A stretch of DNA of 64,000 nt, from positions 496,001 to 560,000 of the forward strand of contig CANNBH010000001.1 of assembly GCA_947502815.1 (NCBI GenBank), written 5' to 3'. Below are positions 52,739 through 62,156 of this stretch, one piece after another (the first letter of the stretch is position 1; the number at the start of each line of letters is the position of its first letter). Origin of the DNA: an uncultured Erythrobacter sp. GTDB lineage: Bacteria; Pseudomonadota; Alphaproteobacteria; Sphingomonadales; Sphingomonadaceae. The notes beneath the pieces were generated by a model. The model ran no database searches and was not told the DNA's origin. It saw only the letters and a list, made by a program, of their open reading frames with translations. The translations under genes and the position numbers were made by a program.

Positions 52739-53404
52739 CTACCAGCGGATCAATGGAGGAACCACGATCCGAGCAAAGACCGCGCCAATCGCTACCGGAG
52801 CGACGTGCCAAATTCCCACGTGAGAGAATGTGTCGAGAGGGCAGGTAATGCCATAGGCCAATGTCCCCAAAGAACCCGCAGCAAGACCGGCAAGCCAAGC
52901 AGAGCGCTCTATCGAAACAGGTGCGCCTCTGCGCAGCCACAAGACTGCCGCGACAAGCACCAATGCACCCGCCGAAAGCGAGGCTGATGTGCACAAGAAC
53001 GCGACCGGATCGTTCAACCCTTCATGCGCATGATTTCCTTGACCAGAGAGCAGGCTCAGGATTGCGCCGATTGGCAAAATGGCGAGCGCGATCGCACTCC
53101 ACATCGGAGCATTCGCGCGTGCGCCAACCCGCGGCATAGAGCTGCTAACAAGTGCAGCCGTGCTTGCTGCGCCCAAGACAAGCAAAAATCCGTGCGTGAT
53201 CAGGAAATACCCAGAGGCTTCTCCCGTCAGCAATCCATCCCACCATTCATAGATGGCGATGGAAGCAACCGCCGCGACAAGCGTCGCAAAAACGATCAGC
53301 GCGATGCCTTCAGCCGGTTTGATCCGTTTTACAGGGGTCAGATCTCCGGTGAGCGAGGCAATTAGATCTTCCCTGCTCATGGGGGATTGGGGAGGGTTCT
53401 TCAT
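52739..53404 (-). CDS. nrsF: NrsF-like (DUF1109) membrane anti-sigma factor
   Basis: ~6 TM helices; only two Cys (AFLCTSAS, YGITCPLDTFSHVGIWH); directly downstream of ECF sigma gene. Confidence 0.88.
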   Translation of the reverse strand: MKNPPQSPMSREDLIASLTGDLTPVKRIKPAEGIALIVFATLVAAVASIAIYEWWDGLLTGEASGYFLITHGFLLVLGAASTAALVSSSMPRVGARANAPMWSAIALAILPIGAILSLLSGQGNHAHEGLNDPVAFLCTSASLSAGALVLVAAVLWLRRGAPVSIERSAWLAGLAAGSLGTLAYGITCPLDTFSHVGIWHVAPVAIGAVFARIVVPPLIRW

Positions 53405-53405
53405 T

Positions 53406-53936
53406 TCAATCTGCTTTCTCAACCAACGAGGCCATTTTCTTAAGGCCGCGATGGATATTCACTTTGACCAAGCTTTCGCTTTGTCCGGTTTTTTCGGCCG
53501 CTTCGCGGATGGATAGCCCGCCAATTTTGACCATTTCGATCACTTCTGCCTGTTTTTCTGGAAGCTGGCCAAACAGCCGGTCCAGGCTGACGCGTGCCAA
53601 AACAACCTCCTCTTCGCTGTCTTCAACCGCGTCATCTTCCATCAATTCCTTGCTTTCATGTTTGTACACTTTGCGCAGGTGATCGACCCAGCGATAGCGC
53701 GCAATGGCGGCAAGCCATGGCAAAAAAGGACGCCCAGGATCCCAAGTCGCACGTTTGGTGTAAAATGCGATCAGAACGTCTTGCACCAGATCATCGATCG
53801 AGTGCGGCGGCACACGGCGGCGAAAATACCGCTCCAGCCATACGCCCACCTCTGACAACAACACATTACCGGCGGCTTTATCGCCGTCCTGTGTTGCTGC
53901 CATAAGGCGGGCAAAGGTGGGTTCGTCAGCAACCAT
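53406..53936 (-). CDS. sigF: ECF sigma factor, SigF-like
   Basis: Region 2 DDLVQDVLIAFYTKRATWDPGRPFLPWLAAIARYRWVDHLRK, region 4 LPEKQAEVIEMVKIGGLSIREAAEKTGQSESLVKVNIHRGLKKM. Confidence 0.9.
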   Translation of the reverse strand: MVADEPTFARLMAATQDGDKAAGNVLLSEVGVWLERYFRRRVPPHSIDDLVQDVLIAFYTKRATWDPGRPFLPWLAAIARYRWVDHLRKVYKHESKELMEDDAVEDSEEEVVLARVSLDRLFGQLPEKQAEVIEMVKIGGLSIREAAEKTGQSESLVKVNIHRGLKKMASLVEKAD

Positions 53937-53947
53937 CGCTAAAGCGC

Positions 53948-54421
53948 CTACGCTGCTTTTGAACCGGTTACGAGGCTGAACACCTTATCGATACCGATGG
54001 CGCCTGGGCCGCGGCTTATGATGATGCCTGCCAATGCCAGAACGGTGATGTCCCAACCAAAGAAGTGATCCCATGTTGGGAAAACAAACAGCTGAATTAC
54101 CAAGGCCATCACAGCGAGCGCAGCAGCGGAAAAGCGGCTGAACAATCCGAGCACCAGCAAAACCGGAAACAGGAATTCGGCATAGGTCGTCAATGGAACC
54201 GCCAAGTCGGATGAGATCGGCAATCCGGTAAACTCGTTTTCAAACAGGAAATATTGCACTTCGTCGATGGAGAACCAAGTGCCGTCTTCGACCTTGGTTT
54301 TATACGATCGCCAGAAAATGCCAGCGAGCGCGATGCGCGTCAAAAACAGCGCAATGCTTTCAACAACGGCCCCCGACAAAATGCCAGTGATCCGGTTCCA
54401 AAGTGATACAATTCCGTTCAT
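53948..54421 (-). CDS. DoxX family membrane protein (BufD-like)
   Basis: LFLTRIALAGIFWRSYKTKVEDG, PVLLVLGLFSRFSA; between precursor and sigma genes. Confidence 0.85.
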   Translation of the reverse strand: MNGIVSLWNRITGILSGAVVESIALFLTRIALAGIFWRSYKTKVEDGTWFSIDEVQYFLFENEFTGLPISSDLAVPLTTYAEFLFPVLLVLGLFSRFSAAALAVMALVIQLFVFPTWDHFFGWDITVLALAGIIISRGPGAIGIDKVFSLVTGSKAA

Positions 54422-54486
54422 AATTCCCTCCTATTGTATGGCAGCGGTCCGCATTATGCCTGACGGACCGCCGCCAGTTTTTTGTT

Positions 54487-54768
54487 TTATCGGTTGATCG
54501 GGGTCAGCGATCCGCGACCCTTTGGCGTGGCGATCGAAGTGCAAGTGCCTTTGTCGACGAATGTCCAGGCGTTGCCTTGATAGTCGCGAGTTGATGTGCC
54601 CGCGCAGCTTGTGCCCGGTCCTGCGGCGCAATCGTTTTCGCCTGCAAGAGACACGCCGTAGCATTTTTCTTTAGAGCTCTGCGCCGAAACCGGGGCAGTG
54701 GCGAGGCCAGCTGTAATGCTGGCAGTGAGTGCGAGACCGGCGATCCCTGCGATTGACTTGGCTTTCAT
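54487..54768 (-). CDS. DUF2282 bufferin-type precursor peptide (BufA1-like)
   Basis: [21 protein letters not shown].. signal peptide, [46 protein letters not shown] with four Cys; AGAGGA RBS. Confidence 0.92.
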   Translation of the reverse strand: MKAKSIAGIAGLALTASITAGLATAPVSAQSSKEKCYGVSLAGENDCAAGPGTSCAGTSTRDYQGNAWTFVDKGTCTSIATPKGRGSLTPINR

Positions 54769-54832
54769 GACAATGTCCTCTTTCAAAATTTGTTGTCGCT
54801 GTGCCGACTTGTTTGCCGGCTCTGGGATGTCA

Positions 54833-54858
54833 TTCGCAGGCCTTAGTCTGCTGGTTAC
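54833..54858 (-). promoter_or_regulatory. Candidate SigF promoter for bufA operon
   Basis: GTAACC-N16-CGAA read on minus strand, -10 element ~65 bp upstream of bufA ATG. Confidence 0.75.
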
Positions 54859-54911
54859 AAAGCGTCCAAAAAACTTTCCCTCCCGCGTGGGCGCTGCTGG
54901 ATTGATCGGGC

Positions 54912-54937
54912 GTAACGCTTTGCGGCTTTTGCGCGAA
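54912..54937 (+). promoter_or_regulatory. Candidate SigF promoter for bufBC
   Basis: GTAACG-N16-CGAA on plus strand, same spacing as the divergent site. Confidence 0.7.
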
Positions 54938-54966
54938 CCTCCCTGTATGCAGATCAAGGAGCCAAG

Positions 54967-55011
54967 ATGCTCTGCCTTGCTATTGAGTTTGGCAAGGGCC
55001 CACGATTTTAG
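54967..55011 (+). CDS. Candidate 14-codon leader peptide (uORF) [14 protein letters not shown]
   Basis: AAGGAG 6 nt upstream of ATG; within predicted bufBC 5' leader. Confidence 0.3.
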   Translation: MLCLAIEFGKGPRF

Positions 55012-55024
55012 GCGGACTCCTCTC

Positions 55025-55053
55025 GAGGCTATCTGGCCATAGAGGCTATCTGG
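55025..55053 (+). repeat. 12-bp direct repeat GAGGCTATCTGG, 17-bp period
   Basis: Exact copies at 55025-55036 and 55042-55053. Confidence 0.85.
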
Positions 55054-55084
55054 ATTGGGCGATTGTCTGTTATGAAAGGTGAAT

Positions 55085-55960
55085 ATGCAACAGCAGAACG
55101 GTACAATTGCCCCCTTTGGCGGGTTTGGCTTGGGTCTTAGGCGGGCTCACTACGATGATTTTCTAACCGGCGACTTTGCCGACGATAAACCGGTCGATTT
55201 CGTCGAAGTCATCAGTGAAAACTACATGATCGAAGGCGGGCGTCAGCTGCGCATTCTCGAACAGATCCGCGCCAAAGTGCCGGTCATTATTCACGGCGTT
55301 TCGATGTCGATCGGTTCGGCTGGTGGTCTTGATTCCGACTATTTGGATAAGCTCAAGACACTCGAACAGCGCATAGACCCATTGTGGGTTTCCGATCACC
55401 TTTGCTGGACCCGGACGAGCGCGCACAATTCCCATGACTTGCTGCCGATGCCCCTGACCGAAGAGGCTTTGCAGGCCGTGTGCGCAAACATTGACCATGC
55501 GCAAAACACCTTGGGTAGGGCGATGCTGTTTGAAAATCCATCGAGCTATCTGACCTTTCCCGAAGATGAGTTGAGCGAATGGCAGTTCCTTTCAGAAATG
55601 GCGCGGCGCACGGGCTGTTACCTGCTGCTCGACGTGAACAATATTTATGTTTCGAGCCAGAATCACGGTTTTTGCGCCATGGACTATTTGTCGGGATTGC
55701 CGCTTGATCGCGTGCGGCAAATTCATCTGGCGGGGCACGATCCGGCGACGCCAGAGCGCGATATGATCATCGATACGCATGACCGCCCGGTTTGCGATGC
55801 AGTGTGGGATTTGTATGCGAAAGCGGCCCAAATGCTGCCGCAGCCGGTTGCAACCATGATTGAACGCGACGACGATATCCCGCCTCTGTCAGAGCTCTTG
55901 ACCGAGCTTAATCAAGCTCGCGCAATTGCTGATGGTGCGCGCGAGCCGACTTCAGCATGA
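55085..55960 (+). CDS. DUF692 multinuclear non-heme iron oxidative enzyme (BufB-like)
   Basis: [67 protein letters not shown]. Confidence 0.93.
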   Translation: MQQQNGTIAPFGGFGLGLRRAHYDDFLTGDFADDKPVDFVEVISENYMIEGGRQLRILEQIRAKVPVIIHGVSMSIGSAGGLDSDYLDKLKTLEQRIDPLWVSDHLCWTRTSAHNSHDLLPMPLTEEALQAVCANIDHAQNTLGRAMLFENPSSYLTFPEDELSEWQFLSEMARRTGCYLLLDVNNIYVSSQNHGFCAMDYLSGLPLDRVRQIHLAGHDPATPERDMIIDTHDRPVCDAVWDLYAKAAQMLPQPVATMIERDDDIPPLSELLTELNQARAIADGAREPTSA

Positions 55961-56772
55961 TGGTTTCACGAGGCCCGCTGGCTGACCGACAGGCTGCTTT
56001 CTTGCGCGCGATCCATGACGAAGGAGCGCCGCTGCCTGAGGGATGGGGGAACCGGCAAGCGGTCGGAATGGCGGTGTATCGCGGCAATTATCGCGCGGCG
56101 GTGATGGGCTCATTGGCCAGCGTGTTTGAACGCACGGCGAGTTATGCCGGAGAAAAGGCATTCAGTCAGGCGAGCATCAACCATGTGATCAAGCATCCAC
56201 CATCGGGCTGGACACTTGATGATGCAGGTGCAGGGTTCGATGTGACATGTGCGCAGTTTTTTCCAAATAGCCCTGAGGTCGAGCAGCTGGCGTGGCTTGA
56301 ATGGGCGATGCTTCAATTGGCAACGGCTCCTAACAGTGAACCATTGGACGCAGCGGGTTTTGGCAGCGCGACGGCAGGTTTCGGAGACGAAGAATGGGGC
56401 GAACTGCGTCTCAGTTTTTGCCCGCGCGCAGCTTGCAAGTTGGTGGATTTTGACCTCACTGGCATGTGGCGTGCATTCGATTCTGAGGCCGGTGCAGAAG
56501 AGGTCAACGGCGTCAATTGGCGGCTGGATACTGCGCAAACCTGCCTGGTTTGGCGCGAAGGCGAACTGCCCACCTTTGTCTTGGTCGAGGCCGATCACGC
56601 AATCGCATTTCCCGCCATGCAGGACGGCGCAACTTATGGCGAATTGATAGCGCTTCTCATCGGGGATGATCAAAACCCGAGCGCTGAGTCCATTGAGGAT
56701 GCAGCCATGCGAGCGGGCGCGATGCTGGGGCGGTGGCTGCAAGAAGGTATCGTAACGGGCATCAACCCTTGA
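55957..56772 (+). CDS. DUF2063 RiPP partner protein (BufC-like)
   Basis: RQAAFLRAIHDEGAP, VYRGNYRAAVMGSLASVFERTASYAGEKAF; ATGA overlap with bufB. Confidence 0.9.
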   Translation: MMVSRGPLADRQAAFLRAIHDEGAPLPEGWGNRQAVGMAVYRGNYRAAVMGSLASVFERTASYAGEKAFSQASINHVIKHPPSGWTLDDAGAGFDVTCAQFFPNSPEVEQLAWLEWAMLQLATAPNSEPLDAAGFGSATAGFGDEEWGELRLSFCPRAACKLVDFDLTGMWRAFDSEAGAEEVNGVNWRLDTAQTCLVWREGELPTFVLVEADHAIAFPAMQDGATYGELIALLIGDDQNPSAESIEDAAMRAGAMLGRWLQEGIVTGINP

Positions 56773-56831
56773 TGGAGTGCGCTTGACATCGTCTCTGTGT
56801 CGTTCAGTCTCTGCGAAACAGGAGAGATGGA

Positions 56832-57770
56832 ATGCAGGCCGACACACCGATCGAATTGCGCAGTGCAAAGCCGAGTTTGATAATCCGCTTGGTCAAATGG
56901 ATTATCGGTCGGCGGACACCGATCTTTCCGCAGAAAGCCAGCGACGTTCCGAAATTTTTGGACAACAGAGAAACGCCTCCTGATGCGCCTTTGCCAGCGA
57001 AATTTGAGCAGGCTTACATTGTCGAACATTGGGAAGCCGCTGGACAGCCTGTTGTAACACTTCACCCAAAATCGGGTTCCGGCGAATGGCATATGCTCTA
57101 TTTCCATGGCGGCGGATTCGTAATGCCAATCGTGAAGGAGCACTGGGCGATGCTGGGCGCGATGGTCGATCAGTGCAATTTGAGCATCACTGTGCCGCTC
57201 TATCAACTGGTGCCAGAGGTGTCTTACGCGGTTCAAGATGCGCTCGCGGATGCAGCCTTTGCGAAACTGGCGGGCGAGCATGATCCGGCAAAGATCATCC
57301 TCAACGGTGACAGCGCAGGCGGTCACATGGCTCTTGCCCTTGCGCTGCGTTTGGCGAAGGCTGGCGGTCCGCAGCCCGGCAAGCTGGCGCTCTTTGCTCC
57401 TTGGTTGGATATGACCATGAAGGACCCCGCAATGGAAGCTGTGGAACCGCACGATATCATGCTCAAAATTGATGCTCTGCGCACGCTTGGCGCGATTTGG
57501 GCGGGAGATCGTGATCCGGCGAGCGCAGAATGCAGCCCGCTTTATGCCTCAGCGCAAGATCTGGCGCTTTTGCCGCCCACGCGGATTTGGACGGGCGGCC
57601 ACGATCTCTTCATTGTGGATTCGCGCAGTTTTACCGGCAAAATGCGTGATGCTGGCGTTGATGTCCGGCTTTATGAATACGCCGCCGCACCGCACGTATT
57701 CATGCTGGTCCTGCCGAGCCGTGAAAGCAAAGACACGTTTGGATTGTTTCGGCAGTTTCTCGCAGAATAG
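56832..57770 (+). CDS. Alpha/beta hydrolase fold-3 esterase
   Basis: YFHGGGFVM oxyanion motif, NGDSAGGHMALAL nucleophile elbow. Confidence 0.92.
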   Translation: MQADTPIELRSAKPSLIIRLVKWIIGRRTPIFPQKASDVPKFLDNRETPPDAPLPAKFEQAYIVEHWEAAGQPVVTLHPKSGSGEWHMLYFHGGGFVMPIVKEHWAMLGAMVDQCNLSITVPLYQLVPEVSYAVQDALADAAFAKLAGEHDPAKIILNGDSAGGHMALALALRLAKAGGPQPGKLALFAPWLDMTMKDPAMEAVEPHDIMLKIDALRTLGAIWAGDRDPASAECSPLYASAQDLALLPPTRIWTGGHDLFIVDSRSFTGKMRDAGVDVRLYEYAAAPHVFMLVLPSRESKDTFGLFRQFLAE

Positions 57771-57776
57771 CGCCTG

Positions 57777-58727
57777 CTAGCCCTCGAAAGGCTGACCCAC
57801 CATCTGCTCTGACAATGCCCATAAACGATCGGCCGCCTGCGGGTCGAGGGCATAGCTGCGGACTCCGCTTGTGGTGCTTTCATTGTCTATTTGGGCGACG
57901 TGGCAATCTTCGCAATAGACCCCGCCTGTGCCTTCCAATTCATCGGCTGTTGCGGCCCAAACAGAAGTCGCTGCGCCTTGCGGTATCGTCTTCCATGCAA
58001 AGCCGGGATCAGTCTTGGCAATGCGCTCGACCAAGGCCTTTGACTGGTCCTCGCTAAGGTGGCGACCCAGATTGGTTGCGATCCCGCCGGGATGCACGGC
58101 GTAGGAGTGGATGCCCCGCGCTCCAAACCGTTTTTCGAGCCCAACTGAAAACAGCACATTCGCCGTCTTAGAACGGCCATAGCTTACCCACGGATCGTAA
58201 GGCGTGGTGTCGAAATTGGGATCGTCACAGTCTGTTGGTGACGCAAAATGCCCGCGGCTCGACAAATTTACGATCCGTTTGTCCGCGCCGTCTTCAATCA
58301 ACGGCATAAGCGCGCCGGTCAAAATAAAATGGCCCAAATGGTTGGTGCCAAACTGGCTCTCAAACCCGTCCTGCGTCGTCCCCTGAGGTGTCGCCATAAT
58401 TCCGGCATTGTTGATCAGGATGTCGACCGCGTCAAAACGTTCCGATGCTTCCTTGCCGCAGGCTCGCACGCTTTCAAGCGAACCCAAATCGCACAGAATG
58501 GTCTCCACCTTGTCGCTGCTTGTTTCGGACCTGATTGCTGCGGCCGCTTCGCTGAGCTTGTCCTGATCACGTCCAGCTAGGATTACATGTGCGCCGTTGG
58601 CCGCCATGGCTCGGCCGGTTTCCTGCCCCAATCCGGAATTCCCGCCGGTGATGAACACAGTTTTGCTGGTTAGATATTTGCCTGCGAGCACGTCATCTGT
58701 GGTGCTGGTTTTGCCAAAGCCGCTCAT
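57777..58727 (-). CDS. SDR family oxidoreductase
   Basis: TGGNSGLGQETGRAMAANGA, NNAGIMA, YGRSKTANVL. Confidence 0.93.
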   Translation of the reverse strand: MSGFGKTSTTDDVLAGKYLTSKTVFITGGNSGLGQETGRAMAANGAHVILAGRDQDKLSEAAAAIRSETSSDKVETILCDLGSLESVRACGKEASERFDAVDILINNAGIMATPQGTTQDGFESQFGTNHLGHFILTGALMPLIEDGADKRIVNLSSRGHFASPTDCDDPNFDTTPYDPWVSYGRSKTANVLFSVGLEKRFGARGIHSYAVHPGGIATNLGRHLSEDQSKALVERIAKTDPGFAWKTIPQGAATSVWAATADELEGTGGVYCEDCHVAQIDNESTTSGVRSYALDPQAADRLWALSEQMVGQPFEG

Positions 58728-58825
58728 ATTCGTCTCTCCCAAGATCACTTGGCCCAAACGTAACAGGGGCGCGGTGGTATGGCCACCGCGCCCCATGATT
58801 TGAACGCAAAAGAGCGCCGCTGGTT

Positions 58826-59989
58826 TTAGTCAGCTTTGTCGATTTGCTCCAGCTTTTTGGCCGCCCATTCGCGCCCGCCAAGTCCGAATGCCAGCGAACC
58901 AGCAACCGCAAGGCCGATAACGACTGCGCTAAATGCGACTTGAACAATCTCTTCGCCAACGCCCATGAATTGCAGGCCCATAAAGGTGAAGAGAAGGATC
59001 GCAGCATAACGCACCAGAGTGCCAGCCATCGATTTGCCGTCTGGACCGCCGACGAATTTCGCAATGAGATTGGCAATCATAAAGCCGACGCCGATCACAA
59101 CTGCGCCGAACAGAACGCTTCCGCCCAGTTCAAGCACTTCGTCCAAGATTGCGGTGAGTTCTGGGAATCCAAGCATCTTGGTCGCAGCAATTGCGAAGAA
59201 CAAAATGATCCCGACCTGTGCGATGCGTGCGAGAGACGAAGAGGCTTTCGCGCCCGCTGGGAGAAGACCCAGAGCCGCTACGGGGCCATCAATGCCAAGC
59301 CCGGTGAGGACTTCGCTGAGGATGCTGACGACGAAACGGCTGATCAAATAGCCGATGCCGAGCAGTACGCCTGCTGCGATGATGTTTGGAATGGCTGCCA
59401 TCACCATTGAAAGCATGTCCGTCGCCGGAACCGAAATCGCTGCGATATTCAAAACACCCAGCGCACCGATTGCGACAGGGATTGCGATTAGGGCGTAGAT
59501 GATCGTGCCCAAAGTGGTGCTGATCGTGGTGTTGCCGGTAACTTCTTCAACGCCGCCTTGATTGGCCCATTTGTCGAGATTGATCGTCCGCATTGCGGTG
59601 ACTGCGATGTCACGGACAATGCCAGCGATCATCAAGCCGATGAAGAGCAACAGCCCTGCGCCTACTAAGTTAGGGATATATCCCATGACGGTATCGAGCA
59701 GTTCGTTGATTGGTCCTGCAACCCCGCCGAGCTCCAACACGTCTAGAATTGCGAGCAGGCCAAAAAGCCAGATAAGCAGTGAAACGATTTTGCCCAGCGA
59801 AGCACCGATGCTTTCGCCGCTGCTTGTGTCGCGATTGAGAAAGCCGATCCGGTCGACAATTTTGGCAAAAGCCCATTTCGCAGCCTTTGCGAGCAACCAC
59901 GTGACTGCCAAAATCCCCAGCGCGAAGAGCGCTTTCTGTCCGAGCGCCATCGCCAGCTCGCTATCAAATTGGTATCGTCCGATTTGCAT
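58826..59989 (-). CDS. Mechanosensitive ion channel TM-helix repeat protein
   Basis: Repeated TM segments (IPNLVGAGLLLFIGLMIAGIVRD; IPNIIAAGVLLGIGYLISRFV), C-terminal FGLGGREWAAK. Confidence 0.82.
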   Translation of the reverse strand: MQIGRYQFDSELAMALGQKALFALGILAVTWLLAKAAKWAFAKIVDRIGFLNRDTSSGESIGASLGKIVSLLIWLFGLLAILDVLELGGVAGPINELLDTVMGYIPNLVGAGLLLFIGLMIAGIVRDIAVTAMRTINLDKWANQGGVEEVTGNTTISTTLGTIIYALIAIPVAIGALGVLNIAAISVPATDMLSMVMAAIPNIIAAGVLLGIGYLISRFVVSILSEVLTGLGIDGPVAALGLLPAGAKASSSLARIAQVGIILFFAIAATKMLGFPELTAILDEVLELGGSVLFGAVVIGVGFMIANLIAKFVGGPDGKSMAGTLVRYAAILLFTFMGLQFMGVGEEIVQVAFSAVVIGLAVAGSLAFGLGGREWAAKKLEQIDKAD

Positions 59990-60118
59990 GGTATCCCCCT
60001 TGTTCAATTGAAAAGATGAAGTTTATCAGAGTGAAAGGCCCAAATGTATCATAATAAGTTACGTTTTGTTGCGCCAAAGAATTCATTGTTAAAAAACCCA
60101 AGAGGCTTTCTATCTATT

Positions 60119-61240
60119 ATGCGTAACATAATTTCAATAGCTGCGATAGTCTTAACGCTGGCTGACCTGTCCTTTGGTGGTTTGTCGATCGCTCCTGCGA
60201 ATGCTCAAGACGGCGATTTGCGTTGGTCAATTGCGATCCACGGCGGCGCGGGAACATTAGACCCCGACGCTATGACGCCAGAACGCAGGGCTGCTTACGA
60301 AGCGGCTTTGCAAGAGGCGTTGGATGCCGGCGCTGCGATCCTCGCGGATGGGGGCAGCGCGATGGACGCGGTGCAAGCGGCGATCCTACCAATGGAAGAC
60401 AGCCCCCTGTTCAACGCTGGGCGCGGGGCGGTGTTTACATGGGAGGGACGCAATGAACTCGACGCGTCGATCATGGATGGGCGTGATCGCAGCGCAGGTG
60501 CGGTGACCGGTGTTACAACGGTCCGCAATCCGATCCTGTTGGCCGATCGGGTGCGCACAGACAGCCCGCATGTTTTCTTGATGGGCGAGGGCGCTGAGGA
60601 GTTCGCGGGCGAACAAGGATTTGAAGTGACGCCGCCAGAATGGTTCGCGACCGAAGCACGCCGCCAGTCATTGGAGCGGATGCGCGAGAGGCAATTGTCG
60701 GCCTTGGATGTGGATCACAAGTTTGGAACCGTGGGCGCGGTGGCGCTGGATCAAGATGGCAATTTGGCGGCGGGCACGTCGACCGGCGGCATGACCGGCA
60801 AACGCTGGGGCCGGATCGGCGATGCGCCGGTGATTGGCGCAGGGACCTATGCGGACAATCGAAGCTGTGCGGTGTCCGCGACCGGTTGGGGCGAATACTT
60901 CATCCGCGTCGGTGTGGCTCAGGAGATCTGCACGCGGTTGAGAATCGCTGCAACTCTAAACCCCGAGGCATTGCGTGCATCTGTTGAGAGTGTGTTGGTT
61001 GAGTTGGGTGAGGAGACCACTGACTATGACAACGTCGTTGTTGCGCCCGCGACCAGCGAAGGCGCGCAGATGATCGCCGATCATGTCATGGCCGATGTAG
61101 CCGACCTAGGAGGCGATGGCGGCGTAATTCTCGTAACGCCAGAAGGTCACGCCATCTTCAGTTTCAACACCAGCGGCATGTACCGGGGCCGCGCGACCAG
61201 CGATGGCGTCAATGAAGTCGCAATTTTCGCAGGCGAGTAG
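60119..61240 (+). CDS. Isoaspartyl peptidase / L-asparaginase (Ntn hydrolase)
   Basis: IAIHGGAGTLDPD, GTVGAVALDQDGNLAAGTSTGGMTGKRWGRIGDAPVIGAGTYADN. Confidence 0.95.
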   Translation: MRNIISIAAIVLTLADLSFGGLSIAPANAQDGDLRWSIAIHGGAGTLDPDAMTPERRAAYEAALQEALDAGAAILADGGSAMDAVQAAILPMEDSPLFNAGRGAVFTWEGRNELDASIMDGRDRSAGAVTGVTTVRNPILLADRVRTDSPHVFLMGEGAEEFAGEQGFEVTPPEWFATEARRQSLERMRERQLSALDVDHKFGTVGAVALDQDGNLAAGTSTGGMTGKRWGRIGDAPVIGAGTYADNRSCAVSATGWGEYFIRVGVAQEICTRLRIAATLNPEALRASVESVLVELGEETTDYDNVVVAPATSEGAQMIADHVMADVADLGGDGGVILVTPEGHAIFSFNTSGMYRGRATSDGVNEVAIFAGE

Positions 61241-61262
61241 GCCCCCAAGTAATATGGGTCGC

Positions 61263-62156
61263 CTAATTATCGCCTAGCCTGCACCCACGCGCTTCTAAGA
61301 TCGGGCGCATTTCATGATACGCCGCCGGGGTCCGGTCCAGCGGAATGTAGGGGTGCAGGTGGTGCACAATGTGAAACTGCATCCCCATGGATCCTATATT
61401 GCCAAGCTTAGACCGCCAGCTGCGGGTATTGGTGTAACGCCCTGTATGCGTGCCGGGGTGATGGGGCGCCCATGATAGGAAAAAGGAAATATATGTCAGC
61501 GCAATATGCAGGGGCAACCACCACAGCAACAACGCCTCCAACGCGAAACCATTCCACGCCAACGCGCCGAGGATAGCGATAAAACCCAGCCTGTAAGCCA
61601 AAGCCAACACGAGCAATTCGGGACGATTATTGCGCACCAGTGATGCGGCATAATCATCATTGCGTTTGGCTTTGGACTGACGTCCTTGGATCGTCTGCCA
61701 GATTGCTTTCCATGGCCCGTCTGCTTTGGTGGCGATGTCCACGTCCAAATCTGGGTCATTGGTGTGCCGATGATGATCGAGATGGGTGACACGAAACACT
61801 TCAAACGGCGTGATCAACATCCACGTGGTCGCATGCCCCAGCAATTCATTGAGCCAGCGCAGCCGCGTTCCCGGACGAGCGACAATGTCATGCTGTGCCT
61901 CATGTGTGGGCAGATAGACCAAAGCCATATTGATCACCGCAACCGGAAAAGCTGCCCAAAGCGGCAGAAACCCAGAAAAGACCAACGGCCACAGCGAGAG
62001 CCAAACCGCCAAGTTTCCAAACGCCCAAACCACGGCGAGCCACGGGAACATGCCAGAATGCTTGCGCGCAATGGCTCTTTCGAGTTTGCGCAGTTCGGCA
62101 TCGGAAAGCTGGGACAGATCGTCAGGCACAATCAAGCGTTGCGCGTTCACACCCAT
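61263..62156 (-). CDS. Fatty acid desaturase family protein
   Basis: Histidine boxes HEAQHD, HLDHHRHTN, HIVHHLHP. Confidence 0.92.
   Translation of the reverse strand: MGVNAQRLIVPDDLSQLSDAELRKLERAIARKHSGMFPWLAVVWAFGNLAVWLSLWPLVFSGFLPLWAAFPVAVINMALVYLPTHEAQHDIVARPGTRLRWLNELLGHATTWMLITPFEVFRVTHLDHHRHTNDPDLDVDIATKADGPWKAIWQTIQGRQSKAKRNDDYAASLVRNNRPELLVLALAYRLGFIAILGALAWNGFALEALLLWWLPLHIALTYISFFLSWAPHHPGTHTGRYTNTRSWRSKLGNIGSMGMQFHIVHHLHPYIPLDRTPAAYHEMRPILEARGCRLGDN

Noticed and set aside
54769-54957. N-terminal extension of the DUF2282 ORF ([11 protein letters not shown]...)
   Set aside because: It runs through the putative SigF promoter; the signal peptide and RBS fit the ATG at 54768.
58766-58794. 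12-bp perfect hairpin GGGGCGCGGTGG/CCACCGCGCCCC
   Set aside because: Probably an ordinary intergenic terminator-like hairpin between the channel gene and the SDR gene; no T-tract and no further signal.
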